A DNA stretch of 13,191 nt from Tannerella sp. (GTDB lineage Bacteria; Bacteroidota; Bacteroidia; Bacteroidales; Tannerellaceae), in assembly GCA_031267485.1 (NCBI GenBank), contig JAIRYY010000305.1, forward strand, positions 1 to 13,191. The letters are read 5' to 3'. Of the stretch, positions 1 through 6,797 are shown piece after piece. A model generated the notes under the pieces. That model was not told where the DNA came from. It ran no database searches and saw only the letters and a list, made by a program, of their open reading frames with translations. Numbering within the stretch: position 1 is the first letter of the stretch; every line of letters starts with the position of its first letter. Position numbers and translations under genes: made by a program.

Positions 1-238
1 ATTTTGGGGACACCCAAAAAGATTTTGGGGACTCCCAAAAAGATTTTTGGAACTCCCAAAAAGATTTTAGGAACTCCCAAAAAGATTTTAGGGACTCCCA
101 AAAAGATTTTAGGGACTCCCAAAAAGATTTTGGGGACTCCCAAAAAGATTTTGGGGACTCCCAAAAAAATTTTGGGGACTCCCAAAAAGACTTTGGGGAC
201 TCCCAAAAAGATTTTGGGGACTCCCAAAAAAATTTGGG
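1..238. repeat. 21-bp minisatellite, 11 full copies plus a partial copy
   Basis: Eleven consecutive 21-bp units begin at 1, 22, 43, 64, 85, 106, 127, 148, 169, 190 and 211, and a decayed twelfth runs into unique sequence near 238. The array is already in phase at base 1, so it probably continues left of the window. Each unit is a chain of the 7-mer TTTTGGG and its complement CCCAAAA, separated alternately by GACT and AGA, so hairpins can form about either centre. Units 3-6 carry G-to-A or similar changes (TTTTAGG, TTTTTGG); units 7-11 are nearly identical. The period is a multiple of three and no stop codon falls in the unit in any of the six frames. An open frame here, such as the GTPKKIL heptad reading, is therefore no evidence of coding. 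Confidence 0.95.
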
Positions 239-294
239 AACGTGAAATAAATAACATATAATGGGTTGACTGGTTCCCGGCATTTTCTGCCGGT

Positions 295-357
295 ATTCCG
301 TACCTGACGGCACGGGATCGGACAGGCTTCCGGCGTTTTCTGCCGACATTTTGTCCC
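295..357 (+). repeat. Interspersed repeat module, copy 1
   Basis: This ~63-bp module has two conserved blocks. The first, 295-315, starts ATTCCGTACCTG and ends ACGGCACGG; it is identical over 21 bases to 613-633. The second, 336-357, contains TTCTGCCGACATT and ends TGTCCC; it matches 655-676 at 21 of 22 bases. The ~20 bases between the blocks differ from copy 2. The conserved flanks with a diverged middle indicate a dispersed non-coding repeat rather than a recent simple duplication. Confidence 0.75.
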
Positions 358-391
358 TAACGGGACGGCCGGGACAGGCTTCCGCCCACCT

Positions 392-458
392 GTCATTGCG
401 AGCGAAGCAATCCAGGTACAGGCGACGACCTGGATTGCTTCACTGCGTTCGCAATGAC
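392..458. repeat. Large palindromic interspersed repeat (CATTGCGAGCGAAGCAATC type)
   Basis: The left arm (392-417) and right arm (428-458) pair over 24 bases: GTCATTGCGA, then GAAGCAATCCAGGT. They flank a 10-base tip, and an internal bulge of 2 versus 7 bases interrupts the stem. Such a long inverted repeat would form a stable cruciform or RNA hairpin. From memory, this family is widespread as a dispersed genomic repeat in several bacterial groups and is often mis-annotated as short proteins with a CERSEAIQ motif. A shorter relative occurs at 6933-6970. Confidence 0.85.
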
Positions 459-493
459 GGAAAAAATACAATGCGCAAAAATATCCCGCATCC

Positions 494-521
494 GTAGAGA
501 CGCGATTCATCGCGTCTCTAC
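494..521. repeat. Perfect palindrome with 13-bp arms (GTAGAGACGCGAT)
   Basis: GTAGAGACGCGAT (494-506) is followed by TC and then its exact reverse complement (509-521). It is unrelated in sequence to the palindrome at 392-458. Palindromes of this GTAGAGACGCG type are, from memory, common dispersed repeats in cyanobacteria and some other phyla. No second copy was seen in this window. Confidence 0.85.
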
Positions 522-535
522 AATGGTTCCTGGCA

Positions 536-556
536 GGACAATATGTCGGTAGAAAA
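536..556 (-). repeat. Degenerate inverted copy of the TTCTGCCGACATT repeat block
   Basis: Read on the minus strand, this stretch matches the second block of the interspersed module (655-676) at 18 of 21 bases. Being inverted relative to 336-357 and 655-676, it could pair with either of them as a long-range stem. Confidence 0.55.
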
Positions 557-612
557 ATGGACCGCAGCCAATTTCCTGCGTGCCGTCCGGTACGCTATGT
601 GACTGTCACCAA

Positions 613-676
613 ATTCCGTACCTGACGGCACGGAGCATAAACGTCTCCGGGAATTTTTCTGCCGACATTCTGTCCC
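613..676 (+). repeat. Interspersed repeat module, copy 2
   Basis: This is the second copy of the two-block module. Block one (613-633) is identical to 295-315. Block two (655-676) differs from 336-357 at one base. The block spacing is 42 bases versus 41 in copy 1. It lies just downstream of the hisS stop codon, with its end 20 bases from it, so it would be transcribed as part of the hisS 3' tail if no terminator intervenes. Confidence 0.75.
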
Positions 677-695
677 GTCCGGGGCAGGGAAACCA

Positions 696-2063
696 TTACA
701 TGTTACTTAACAGGAGAATCAGTTCTTCGGCGGAGAGTAGCTGCTGTTCGCCGGTGGCCATATTTTTCAGGTTGATTTTGTTTTCCGCCATTTCGTTTTC
801 GCCGACAAGCGCGACGTGGGGTATTTTCTTTGCGTCGGCATAGCCCATCTGTTTTTTCATCTTGCCGGTTTCGGGGTAGATTTCCGTCCGGATGCCTGCC
901 GCGCGTATCCGGGAGATGATGGGGAGCAGGTGCGAGACTTCTTTTTCCCCGAAATTGACGAACATCAGCTGCGTCGTTTTGAGCGAATCGGCGGGGTAGA
1001 GGTCGAGCTGGTTCAGCACGTCGTATATGCGGTCGGCGCCGAACGATATGCCGACGCCCGATACGCCCTCCATACCGAATACTCCGGTCAGGTTGTCATA
1101 CCGTCCGCCTCCGGTAATGCTTCCTATCTCCACGTCGAGCGCCTTCACCTCGAAGATTGTCCCCGTGTAATAGTTCAGGCCGCGCGCGAGCGTGAGGTCG
1201 GTTTCGATTTCCGCCGTCAGAGGCAGCGATTCGATGTGTCCGAGTATGTATTCCGTTTCCCGGATGCCTTTCATGCCCGTTTCCGAATCGCGGAGCGTTT
1301 CCCCGAGTACGGCCAGTTTGTCCCGGTTATTGCCTTTCAGGATGATGACGGGCTGCAGCCGGTCGATAGCCTGTGCGGATACGCCCCTGCCGCGCAGTTC
1401 TTCGTTCACGCCGTCCAGTCCGATTTTATCAAGTTTGTCCATTGCGACGGTGATTTCGACGATTTTACCGGCCTCGCCAATCATTTCCGCAATGCCTGCA
1501 AGAATCTTGCGGTTGTTTATTTTGATGCATACGCGGATGCCGAAACGGCGAAAGACCTCGTCCATAATCTCGATGAATTCCACTTCGTTGAGCAGCGAAT
1601 CCGAACCCACGACGTCGCCGTCGCACTGGTAGAACTCGCGGTAGCGCCCTTTCTGCGGACGGTCGGCGCGCCACACCGGCTGTATCTGATAGCGCTTGAA
1701 CGGGAATGAAATGTCGTTGCGGTGCTGCACGACGAAACGGGCGAAAGGGACGGTCAGGTCGTAACGCAAACCTTTTTCGCAGGCTTTGTTTGCAAATTTC
1801 ACGGAGTTTTTCTCAAGCAGTTCGGCGTCCGTGAAATCAGCAAGGCAATCGCCCGAATTAAGTATCTTGAAAAGCAGCTTGTCGCCCTCCTCGCCGTATT
1901 TGCCCGTCAGGGTAGACAGGTTTTCCATCGCCGGCGTCTCAATCTGCTGAAATCCGTAGCGGTTATAAACGTCTCTTATCGTATCAAAGATATAGTTGCG
2001 TTTCGCCGTTTCCTCGGGCGAAAAATCACGCGTCCCTTTCGGGATGGACGGTTTCTGTGCCAT
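696..2063 (-). CDS. hisS: Histidyl-tRNA synthetase
   Basis: Class II aminoacyl-tRNA synthetase that charges tRNA-His with histidine in the cytoplasm (ATP-dependent, via histidyl-adenylate). The 455-residue protein is full length for the Bacteroidetes form. Visible landmarks are PKGTRDF near the N-terminus (8-14), motif 2 with REFYQCDGD (142-150), the histidine-binding signature [14 protein letters not shown] (292-305), GGGRYDNL (318-325) and motif 3 [15 protein letters not shown] (336-350). An anticodon-binding domain follows from about 365. The start is well supported: AGGAGA lies six bases upstream at 2070-2075, and the preceding zinc-peptidase stop codon (2064-2066) directly abuts this ATG. 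The two genes therefore almost certainly share a transcript and may be translationally coupled. Downstream lies a repeat-rich region without a clear terminator. Confidence 0.97.
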   Translation of the reverse strand: MAQKPSIPKGTRDFSPEETAKRNYIFDTIRDVYNRYGFQQIETPAMENLSTLTGKYGEEGDKLLFKILNSGDCLADFTDAELLEKNSVKFANKACEKGLRYDLTVPFARFVVQHRNDISFPFKRYQIQPVWRADRPQKGRYREFYQCDGDVVGSDSLLNEVEFIEIMDEVFRRFGIRVCIKINNRKILAGIAEMIGEAGKIVEITVAMDKLDKIGLDGVNEELRGRGVSAQAIDRLQPVIILKGNNRDKLAVLGETLRDSETGMKGIRETEYILGHIESLPLTAEIETDLTLARGLNYYTGTIFEVKALDVEIGSITGGGRYDNLTGVFGMEGVSGVGISFGADRIYDVLNQLDLYPADSLKTTQLMFVNFGEKEVSHLLPIISRIRAAGIRTEIYPETGKMKKQMGYADAKKIPHVALVGENEMAENKINLKNMATGEQQLLSAEELILLLSNM

Positions 2064-2747
2064 TCAGTCTCTCCTGCGCATGTATAACATCACATAATAT
2101 AATAATGTAGCCAGCGAGCCGAGCGCTGCCACCACGTATGTGTATGCGGCCGAGCGAAGCGCGCCCGCGGCCATGCCGTATGTCCGGCTGTTCGTTATGC
2201 CGGCGTTGCTCAGCCATGCGACGGCGCGTCTGCTGGCGTCGATTTCGACCGGCAGAGTGATGAAACTGAACAGGGTTGTCATGGAGAAAAGGATGATTCC
2301 CAAGAGCAGCAGCTGCGGAAACGCGTTCAACAGCAACATCCCTCCCAGCAGAACCCACTGTACGATGTTCGACGAGAAACTTACCACCGGGACGAGCGCC
2401 GAACGCATCTTCAGGGGCGCATAAGCCGTGGCGTGCTGTATCGCGTGACCACATTCGTGGGCGGCAACGGCGGCCGCGGCGATGTTATACTGGCTGTATA
2501 CGGATTCGCTGAGGTTGACGGTTTTTGTCGCCGGGTTAAAATGGTCGGAAAGATGTCCCGATACCGAAGTGACCTGTACGTCATAAATGCCGTTGTCGCG
2601 CAGCATCTTTTCCGCAACCTCTTTCCCGCTCAAGCCGAGGGGCGTTTGCGAATATTTTTTGAATTTGTGCTGCAGATTGGCGGACACCAGCCAGCTGGCC
2701 AGCGCTATTCCGACGAATATTACCCAATACAATGTGTACATTGACAT
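2064..2747 (-). CDS. Membrane zinc metallopeptidase, YugP-like (Zn_peptidase_2 family)
   Basis: The protein is an integral-membrane zinc peptidase of unknown substrate. From ATG 2747 it has 227 residues: a hydrophobic N-terminal helix (about 5-22), a cytoplasmic-type segment with KFKKYSQTPLGLSG, and the catalytic motif HECGH (97-101; HExxH, two zinc ligands and the catalytic Glu). Then come two adjacent hydrophobic stretches (about 117-165), the conserved LPVEIDASRRA (about 166-176, likely third zinc ligand Glu) and a C-terminal helix before MRRRD. A longer reading from TTG 2756 is possible, but it would start at or before the predicted transcription start; ATG 2741 is a third option. The gene precedes hisS with no gap. 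Family membership is clear; physiological role is not known from sequence. Confidence 0.9.
   Translation of the reverse strand: MSMYTLYWVIFVGIALASWLVSANLQHKFKKYSQTPLGLSGKEVAEKMLRDNGIYDVQVTSVSGHLSDHFNPATKTVNLSESVYSQYNIAAAAVAAHECGHAIQHATAYAPLKMRSALVPVVSFSSNIVQWVLLGGMLLLNAFPQLLLLGIILFSMTTLFSFITLPVEIDASRRAVAWLSNAGITNSRTYGMAAGALRSAAYTYVVAALGSLATLLYYVMLYMRRRD
2070..2075 (-). promoter_or_regulatory. Shine-Dalgarno-like site for hisS
   Basis: AGGAGA on the minus strand lies six bases from the hisS ATG and inside the last codons of the upstream zinc-peptidase gene. Strong Shine-Dalgarno sites are uncommon in Bacteroidetes, so this one supports the ATG at 2063 as the start and reinitiation from the upstream gene. 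Confidence 0.6.
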
Positions 2748-2760
2748 AATCTTCAATTTT

Positions 2761-2794
2761 TAAAATTAATACTCTTTGTGCATGTAGACAAAAA
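2761..2794 (-). promoter_or_regulatory. Predicted promoter of zinc peptidase-hisS
   Basis: On the minus strand TTTTTG (2789-2794) is separated by 20 bases from TAATTTTA (2761-2768). This fits the Bacteroidetes pattern TTTG-N19-21-TAnnTTTG with one mismatch, in the final base of the -7 box. Initiation about six bases downstream leaves a very short leader before ATG 2747. Confidence 0.5.
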
Positions 2795-2876
2795 CCTTGC
2801 CAAATGACCGTTTCTTTTTGCATTTTTAGCACATCCTGCCCGAAACGGGAAACAGGGGAGCCGGAGTCAAACGGAT

Positions 2877-4151
2877 TCAGTCTTCGCCTCTGATAATGGT
2901 CTGTTCGCGGTCGGGGCCTACCGATACGATGACGACAGGCACGCCGAGTTCTTCTTCGAGGAATGACAGGTATGCGTTAAATTCTTCGGGAAATTCATTC
3001 TCGTCTGTCATGGCTGTCATGTCCGTCTTCCAGCCGTCAATTTCGGTGTAGACAGGCTCCACGTTGACTTCCGTCACTTCAAACGGAAATTTTGTCACTT
3101 CCCTGCCGTCAATGCGGTAAGCGATGCAGGCTTTGATTTTGTCGAACGTATCCAGCACGTCGCTTTTCATCATAATCAGTTTTGTCACGCCGTTTATCAT
3201 GACCGCGTAGCGCAGGGCGACAAGGTCAATCCATCCGCAGCGGCGTTTCCGTCCGGTCACCGACCCGTATTCGTGTCCGCGTTCGCAAATCGCCTCGCCC
3301 GTCCCGTCCTGTAATTCGGTCGGGAACGGCCCGCTGCCCACGCGCGTGCAATAGGCTTTGACTATTCCGTACACGTCGCCGATGTTGCGCGGCGCGACGC
3401 CAAGCCCCGAGCAGCATCCGGCGCATATCGTGCTGGACGAGGTGACGTATGGGTATGAGCCGAAATCGATGTCGAGCATCGTGCCCTGCGCCCCTTCCGC
3501 CAGAATGGATTTGTCTTCGAGCAGGTATTCGTTGATTACGTGTTCGCTGTCGATGAGTTTGAAGTTTTTAAGATATTCGAGCGCTTTGAACCATTCCCGT
3601 TCAAGCTCGGCAATATTGTACCCGTAGTTCATCGCGCGGAGGATGTTCTCGTGGCGCAGCCTGGCGGCGGCGTATTTCCGGTCGAAATCGTGCAGCAAAT
3701 CGCCTACGCGCAGTCCGTTACGGCTGATTTTGTCCGTATAGGCCGGCCCTATCCCTTTTCCGGTAGTGCCGATTTTTCCCGTTCCTTTGGCCGCTTCGTT
3801 GGCGGCGTCGAGTATCCGGTGCGTCGGAAGGATGAGATGCGCCTTTTTGGAGATGTAAAGCCGGTTCATAATGTCGTGCCCGTGCGCGGCCAGGCTGACG
3901 GCTTCTTCCTTAAAGAGTACGGGGTCGAGAACGACTCCGTTGCCGATAACGTTTATTTTCCCGCCCTGGAAAATGCCCGACGGAATAGAGCGCAGTATGT
4001 ATTTCTTTCCGTCGAACTCGAGCGTGTGCCCGGCGTTGGGGCCTCCCTGAAAACGCGTTATCACATCATATTTGGGGGTGAGTACGTCGACTACTTTGCC
4101 TTTGCCTTCGTCACCCCATTGCAATCCCAATAAAACGTCTACTTTCTTCAT
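2877..4151 (-). CDS. purA: Adenylosuccinate synthetase
   Basis: The enzyme catalyses the GTP-dependent condensation of IMP and aspartate to adenylosuccinate, the committed step from IMP to AMP. The 424-residue length is normal. Key residues are in place: GDEGKGK (13-19) with the catalytic Asp14 and Lys17, GGPNAGHT ending at 43 with catalytic His42, the TTGKGIGP loop (129-136), EGAQG (219-223) with DIDFGSYPYVTSSS following, and TGRKRRCGW (299-307). It is the second gene of a leftward pair with the Fur-family gene, whose stop lies 20 bp upstream, so cotranscription is likely. About 120 bp separate it from the next leftward gene. A small interrupted hairpin with arms at 2835-2842 and 2846-2856 lacks a T-run, so termination is uncertain. 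Confidence 0.97.
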   Translation of the reverse strand: MKKVDVLLGLQWGDEGKGKVVDVLTPKYDVITRFQGGPNAGHTLEFDGKKYILRSIPSGIFQGGKINVIGNGVVLDPVLFKEEAVSLAAHGHDIMNRLYISKKAHLILPTHRILDAANEAAKGTGKIGTTGKGIGPAYTDKISRNGLRVGDLLHDFDRKYAAARLRHENILRAMNYGYNIAELEREWFKALEYLKNFKLIDSEHVINEYLLEDKSILAEGAQGTMLDIDFGSYPYVTSSSTICAGCCSGLGVAPRNIGDVYGIVKAYCTRVGSGPFPTELQDGTGEAICERGHEYGSVTGRKRRCGWIDLVALRYAVMINGVTKLIMMKSDVLDTFDKIKACIAYRIDGREVTKFPFEVTEVNVEPVYTEIDGWKTDMTAMTDENEFPEEFNAYLSFLEEELGVPVVIVSVGPDREQTIIRGED

Positions 4152-4171
4152 GTCTTATACTTGTTTGTTTT

Positions 4172-4639
4172 TTACTGTTTTTTTTTATTTTGTTTGTACT
4201 TGCATTTGGAACAAATGCCATAAAAATACAAGGTGTAATATTCGGATGTGAACCTGGATATTTTATAGTTGGAAAAGAAACGGTTTATTTTCCCGTTTTT
4301 TATCTCGCTGATGTCGCCGCACGATGTGCATACGACGTGATGATGCTGTTCCGCGACACATTTCAGCTCGTACTGTACGTTTGTGGCCGTGAACTGATGG
4401 CGCACGACGATTTTGGCGTCGAGCAGCAGTTCGATGGTGTTGTAGATGGAGGCGCGGCTTACATGGAAATTGTCGTTTTCCAGCTGTTTCCATATCGTGT
4501 CGAGCGTAAAGAGTGATTTGGTCCGGCATACCCTTTCGAATATGGCGTCACGTTCCGCCGTATGTCTGAGTTTTTTGTTTTTCAGATACTCGGAAAACAG
4601 TTTCATGATGGTGTCATCATTGTCGCGTGTATAGTTCAT
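4172..4639 (-). CDS. Fur-family metalloregulator, divergent metal site
   Basis: A 155-residue winged-helix repressor of the Fur/Zur/PerR superfamily. The N-terminal DNA-binding domain includes LRHTAERDAIFERV (24-37) and the recognition helix SRASIYNTIELLLD (61-74). The C-terminal dimerisation domain has HHHVVCTSCGD (99-109) and YGICSKC (140-146); the two CxxC pairs, C104/C107 and C143/C146, form the usual structural zinc site. The histidine normally seven residues before the YG of YGxC in Fur and PerR is Tyr135 here (YTLYFYG), so one regulatory metal ligand seems missing. The effector cannot be assigned. M12 (4606) is an alternative start, but the promoter placement allows M1 with a ~26-base leader. 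It is upstream of and probably cotranscribed with purA. Confidence 0.9.
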   Translation of the reverse strand: MNYTRDNDDTIMKLFSEYLKNKKLRHTAERDAIFERVCRTKSLFTLDTIWKQLENDNFHVSRASIYNTIELLLDAKIVVRHQFTATNVQYELKCVAEQHHHVVCTSCGDISEIKNGKINRFFSNYKISRFTSEYYTLYFYGICSKCKYKQNKKKQ

Positions 4640-4671
4640 TTTTATGTTGGAAATCCTACTTTAGCAGTGAA

Positions 4672-4679
4672 CAAAGGTA
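4672..4679 (-). promoter_or_regulatory. -7 box of the fur-purA promoter
   Basis: TACCTTTG on the minus strand matches TAnnTTTG exactly and lies 32 bases upstream of the Fur-family ATG. No good TTTG -33 box sits at the expected distance. The same eight bases form the argS -7 box at 11171. Confidence 0.6.
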
Positions 4680-4697
4680 TGGTTTTTTTTTGAAAAT

Positions 4698-6758
4698 TCA
4701 GTTGTATGCCGGCAAAAAAGAATAATTTTTACTGTATCGAAGCATTTGTTCCGCGTATCCTTCGGTGTATTCAAGGGCGATATCCGTTATTTCGCCGCTG
4801 CTGTTTCTGACCTCTTTCATTACCGGGTTTATGAATCCTTTGTACGGAGCAAGGTGCAGGGCGGCATATCGTTCAAGTATTTCGCCGTGCAGCGCGGGGT
4901 CGACCTTTACGCCGTAGTTTTCCACCAGCGTGCGGCATGCGTCGAAATCGCCCTCGCTTTTTATCCGCTGTACTTCCGCAAGCAACATGCCGAACAGCTC
5001 GCGAAGCTTTTCGTAATCGTTTACGGCGACGTACGTTTTCCCGTCGCGTTTTTCCATCGAAACGACCTTCCCGTCACGGCCCTTTTCGTAAACCCATTTT
5101 GCGATTAGCTGGCGGTTTCGCATGTGCGCTTCCTCCACATTCTTGCCCGGCTGTATGCGAACGAGCTGCGTCATAAGGCCGTTCATCATATATTTATAAT
5201 ACTCTGCCCTGTAAGCGTCCGCATGGTCCAGCAGTCCGAGTTCGAGGAGTTTGCCGTCAGCGAGGAAATAAAGGGCAAACAGGTCGGCGCGGGCTTCTTC
5301 GAGCGTGGAGCTGTATGCGCCAAGCCCGTCGGGGTCGACGCCGGGCAGGACAATCCCCGACCCGTGTCCGAGACATTCGTGCAGGTCGGTATGCAGATTG
5401 TCGGTTGTGAATCCGTATTTTTTCATCAGTTCGCGTTCCGTCTCACTCCATGCAAATTCTTCGCTGAACCCGCTTCCCTGCGACGCCCGGTCGTAAGCCT
5501 CCGTGATGTTCCCGATTGTGACGGATTTGGAGCCGTACTGTTCCCTTATCCAGTTGGCGTTGGGCAGGTTTATCCCTATGGGCGTTGCGGGATAGCAGTC
5601 GCCTCCCAGCATGGCCACCGTAATGACCTTTGCCGTGACGCCCGTCACCTCTTTCTTCTTGAAGCGCGGGTCGGTGGGGGAGTTCTCTTCAAACCATCCG
5701 GCGTTGTCGCTGATGATTTTCGTGCGTTTTGTCGCCTCCCGGTCGATGAAGTTGACGGTGGATTCCCAGCTTGCCTTCATGCCCAGCGGGTCGCCGTAGG
5801 TTTCGGTGAAGCCGTTGATGAAATCGACATCGGAGTTGATGTCCCGCACCCAAAGTATGGCGTATGCGTCGAACGTTTTCAGGTCGCCCGTCCTGTAATA
5901 TTCGACGAGTTTCTCGATGACGGCTTTCTGGGCGCCGTTCTCGGCAAAGGATGCGGCTTTCAGCAGTTCGTCCGTGATTTTTTCGATGGCTTCGGTGTAC
6001 AGTCCCCCCACTTTCCAGACTTTTTCCGTCAGCTGTCCGTTTTCTTTCGAAAGGCGGCTGTTCAGCCCAAAGGATACGGGCGTCCGGTCGTTCGGGTTTT
6101 TCATCCCGGCGTAGAACGTCTCCGCCTCTTTCCGTGTGACGCCTCCCTCGTAGTAGTTGTTGGCCGACAGGAGGAGGATATCCCCGTCGCCGCTCTGAAC
6201 CGTCCGTTTCGGCATGACGGCGTCGTCGAAGATGACCGGCGTTATTTCCGCGAGCCACTGTTCGACGGATTGACCGTCGCGCAGCGGAATGTGCGACCGG
6301 TCAAGCCGGCCGACGCATCCGGCGAAAAATTCCCGTGTGAATCCCGGTTCGAACTTGTCTTCCGCATAATGGTGATGGATGCCGCCGGCAAACCATACGC
6401 GTTTGAGGTACGTTTCAAGCGCCCTGAACTGCGCGTCGTCGCGGTCGCCGCCATACTCCGTGTAAATAGCTTCGAGGGTGCGCCGTATCGCAAGGTTGTA
6501 GCGGTTGTTCTGGTCGAACAGGATGTCGCGCCCCATGAGTGCGGCTTCCGACAGATGATACAGCAGCCGCTTTTGCTGCAGGGAGAGCGATTCGAATCCG
6601 GGGACGTCGTAACGCAGAATTTCGATGTCCGCAAAACGGTCGACACTGTAACCGGTCTTTTCCGTCGCAGTCTCATCCGTTTGCCCGGCGGCCTTTTTGC
6701 CGTCCGAACAAGCCATAATAACAGATATTGCCATAATTGATAAGATAATCTTTTTCAT
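4698..6758 (-). CDS. Dipeptidyl peptidase III (M49 zinc peptidase), lipoprotein
   Basis: The enzyme removes dipeptides from the N-terminus of oligopeptides. M49 signatures are present: HECLGH (460-465, HExxxH with zinc ligands His460 and His465 and catalytic Glu461) and LEEARAD (486-492) with zinc ligand Glu488. These sit at a constant +12 offset from the ligands I recall for the Bacteroides thetaiotaomicron enzyme (His448, His453, Glu476). That enzyme also has the unusual active-site Cys, here Cys462. The start at 6758 gives 686 residues beginning MKKIILSIMAISVIMACSDG. This is a lipoprotein signal with lipidated Cys17, so the protein is probably membrane anchored in or beyond the periplasm. 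A start at 6767 adds only three residues. The gene appears monocistronic, with its own promoter. Confidence 0.95.
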   Translation of the reverse strand: MKKIILSIMAISVIMACSDGKKAAGQTDETATEKTGYSVDRFADIEILRYDVPGFESLSLQQKRLLYHLSEAALMGRDILFDQNNRYNLAIRRTLEAIYTEYGGDRDDAQFRALETYLKRVWFAGGIHHHYAEDKFEPGFTREFFAGCVGRLDRSHIPLRDGQSVEQWLAEITPVIFDDAVMPKRTVQSGDGDILLLSANNYYEGGVTRKEAETFYAGMKNPNDRTPVSFGLNSRLSKENGQLTEKVWKVGGLYTEAIEKITDELLKAASFAENGAQKAVIEKLVEYYRTGDLKTFDAYAILWVRDINSDVDFINGFTETYGDPLGMKASWESTVNFIDREATKRTKIISDNAGWFEENSPTDPRFKKKEVTGVTAKVITVAMLGGDCYPATPIGINLPNANWIREQYGSKSVTIGNITEAYDRASQGSGFSEEFAWSETERELMKKYGFTTDNLHTDLHECLGHGSGIVLPGVDPDGLGAYSSTLEEARADLFALYFLADGKLLELGLLDHADAYRAEYYKYMMNGLMTQLVRIQPGKNVEEAHMRNRQLIAKWVYEKGRDGKVVSMEKRDGKTYVAVNDYEKLRELFGMLLAEVQRIKSEGDFDACRTLVENYGVKVDPALHGEILERYAALHLAPYKGFINPVMKEVRNSSGEITDIALEYTEGYAEQMLRYSKNYSFLPAYN

Positions 6759-6786
6759 AATACACATAAATAATTTTCAAAGGTTG

Positions 6787-6794
6787 CAAAGTTA
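6787..6794 (-). promoter_or_regulatory. -7 box of the dpp3 promoter
   Basis: TAACTTTG on the minus strand is an exact TAnnTTTG match, 28 bases upstream of ATG 6758. A clear TTTG box is not visible at the -33 distance; that interval is largely occupied by the palindrome at 6798-6815. Confidence 0.6.
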
Positions 6795-6797
6795 ATA

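Larger units (their letters stand above)
239..695. other. Gene-free, repeat-rich intergenic region downstream of hisS
   Basis: No convincing gene was seen in this 457-base stretch. It is built from interspersed palindromes and repeated modules, listed separately. Additional small hairpins are CCGGCA/TGCCGG at 277-293 (5-base loop) and GTCCC-TAAC-GGGAC at 353-366. A leftward reading frame spans 109-510, but it is composed of the minisatellite and the palindromic repeats and has no gene-like start region, so it is treated as spurious. Just downstream of hisS on the minus strand is a weak interrupted hairpin (about 670-690) without a T-run, so no confident terminator is called. Confidence 0.8.

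Noticed and set aside
4..261. Open frame encoding a GTPKKIL heptad-repeat protein across the minisatellite
   Set aside because: It begins with TTG inside the array, and the 21-bp unit is open in all six frames, so the open frame is expected by chance. No promoter or start context is visible in the window.
109..510. Leftward 133-codon frame containing a CERSEAIQ motif
   Set aside because: It is the translation of the palindromic repeat followed by the minisatellite, a familiar kind of spurious annotation.
2835..2856. Possible purA terminator hairpin
   Set aside because: CCCG-AAA-CGGG with an outer CCTG/CAGG pairing separated by a three-base bulge is a weak stem, and no T-run follows on the minus strand.
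5124..6740. Long rightward open frame (538 codons) opposite dpp3
   Set aside because: It is antisense to a well-supported M49 enzyme, has no recognisable domain, and results from GC-biased codon use in the real gene. The same applies to the frames at 816-1709 and 9747-10679.
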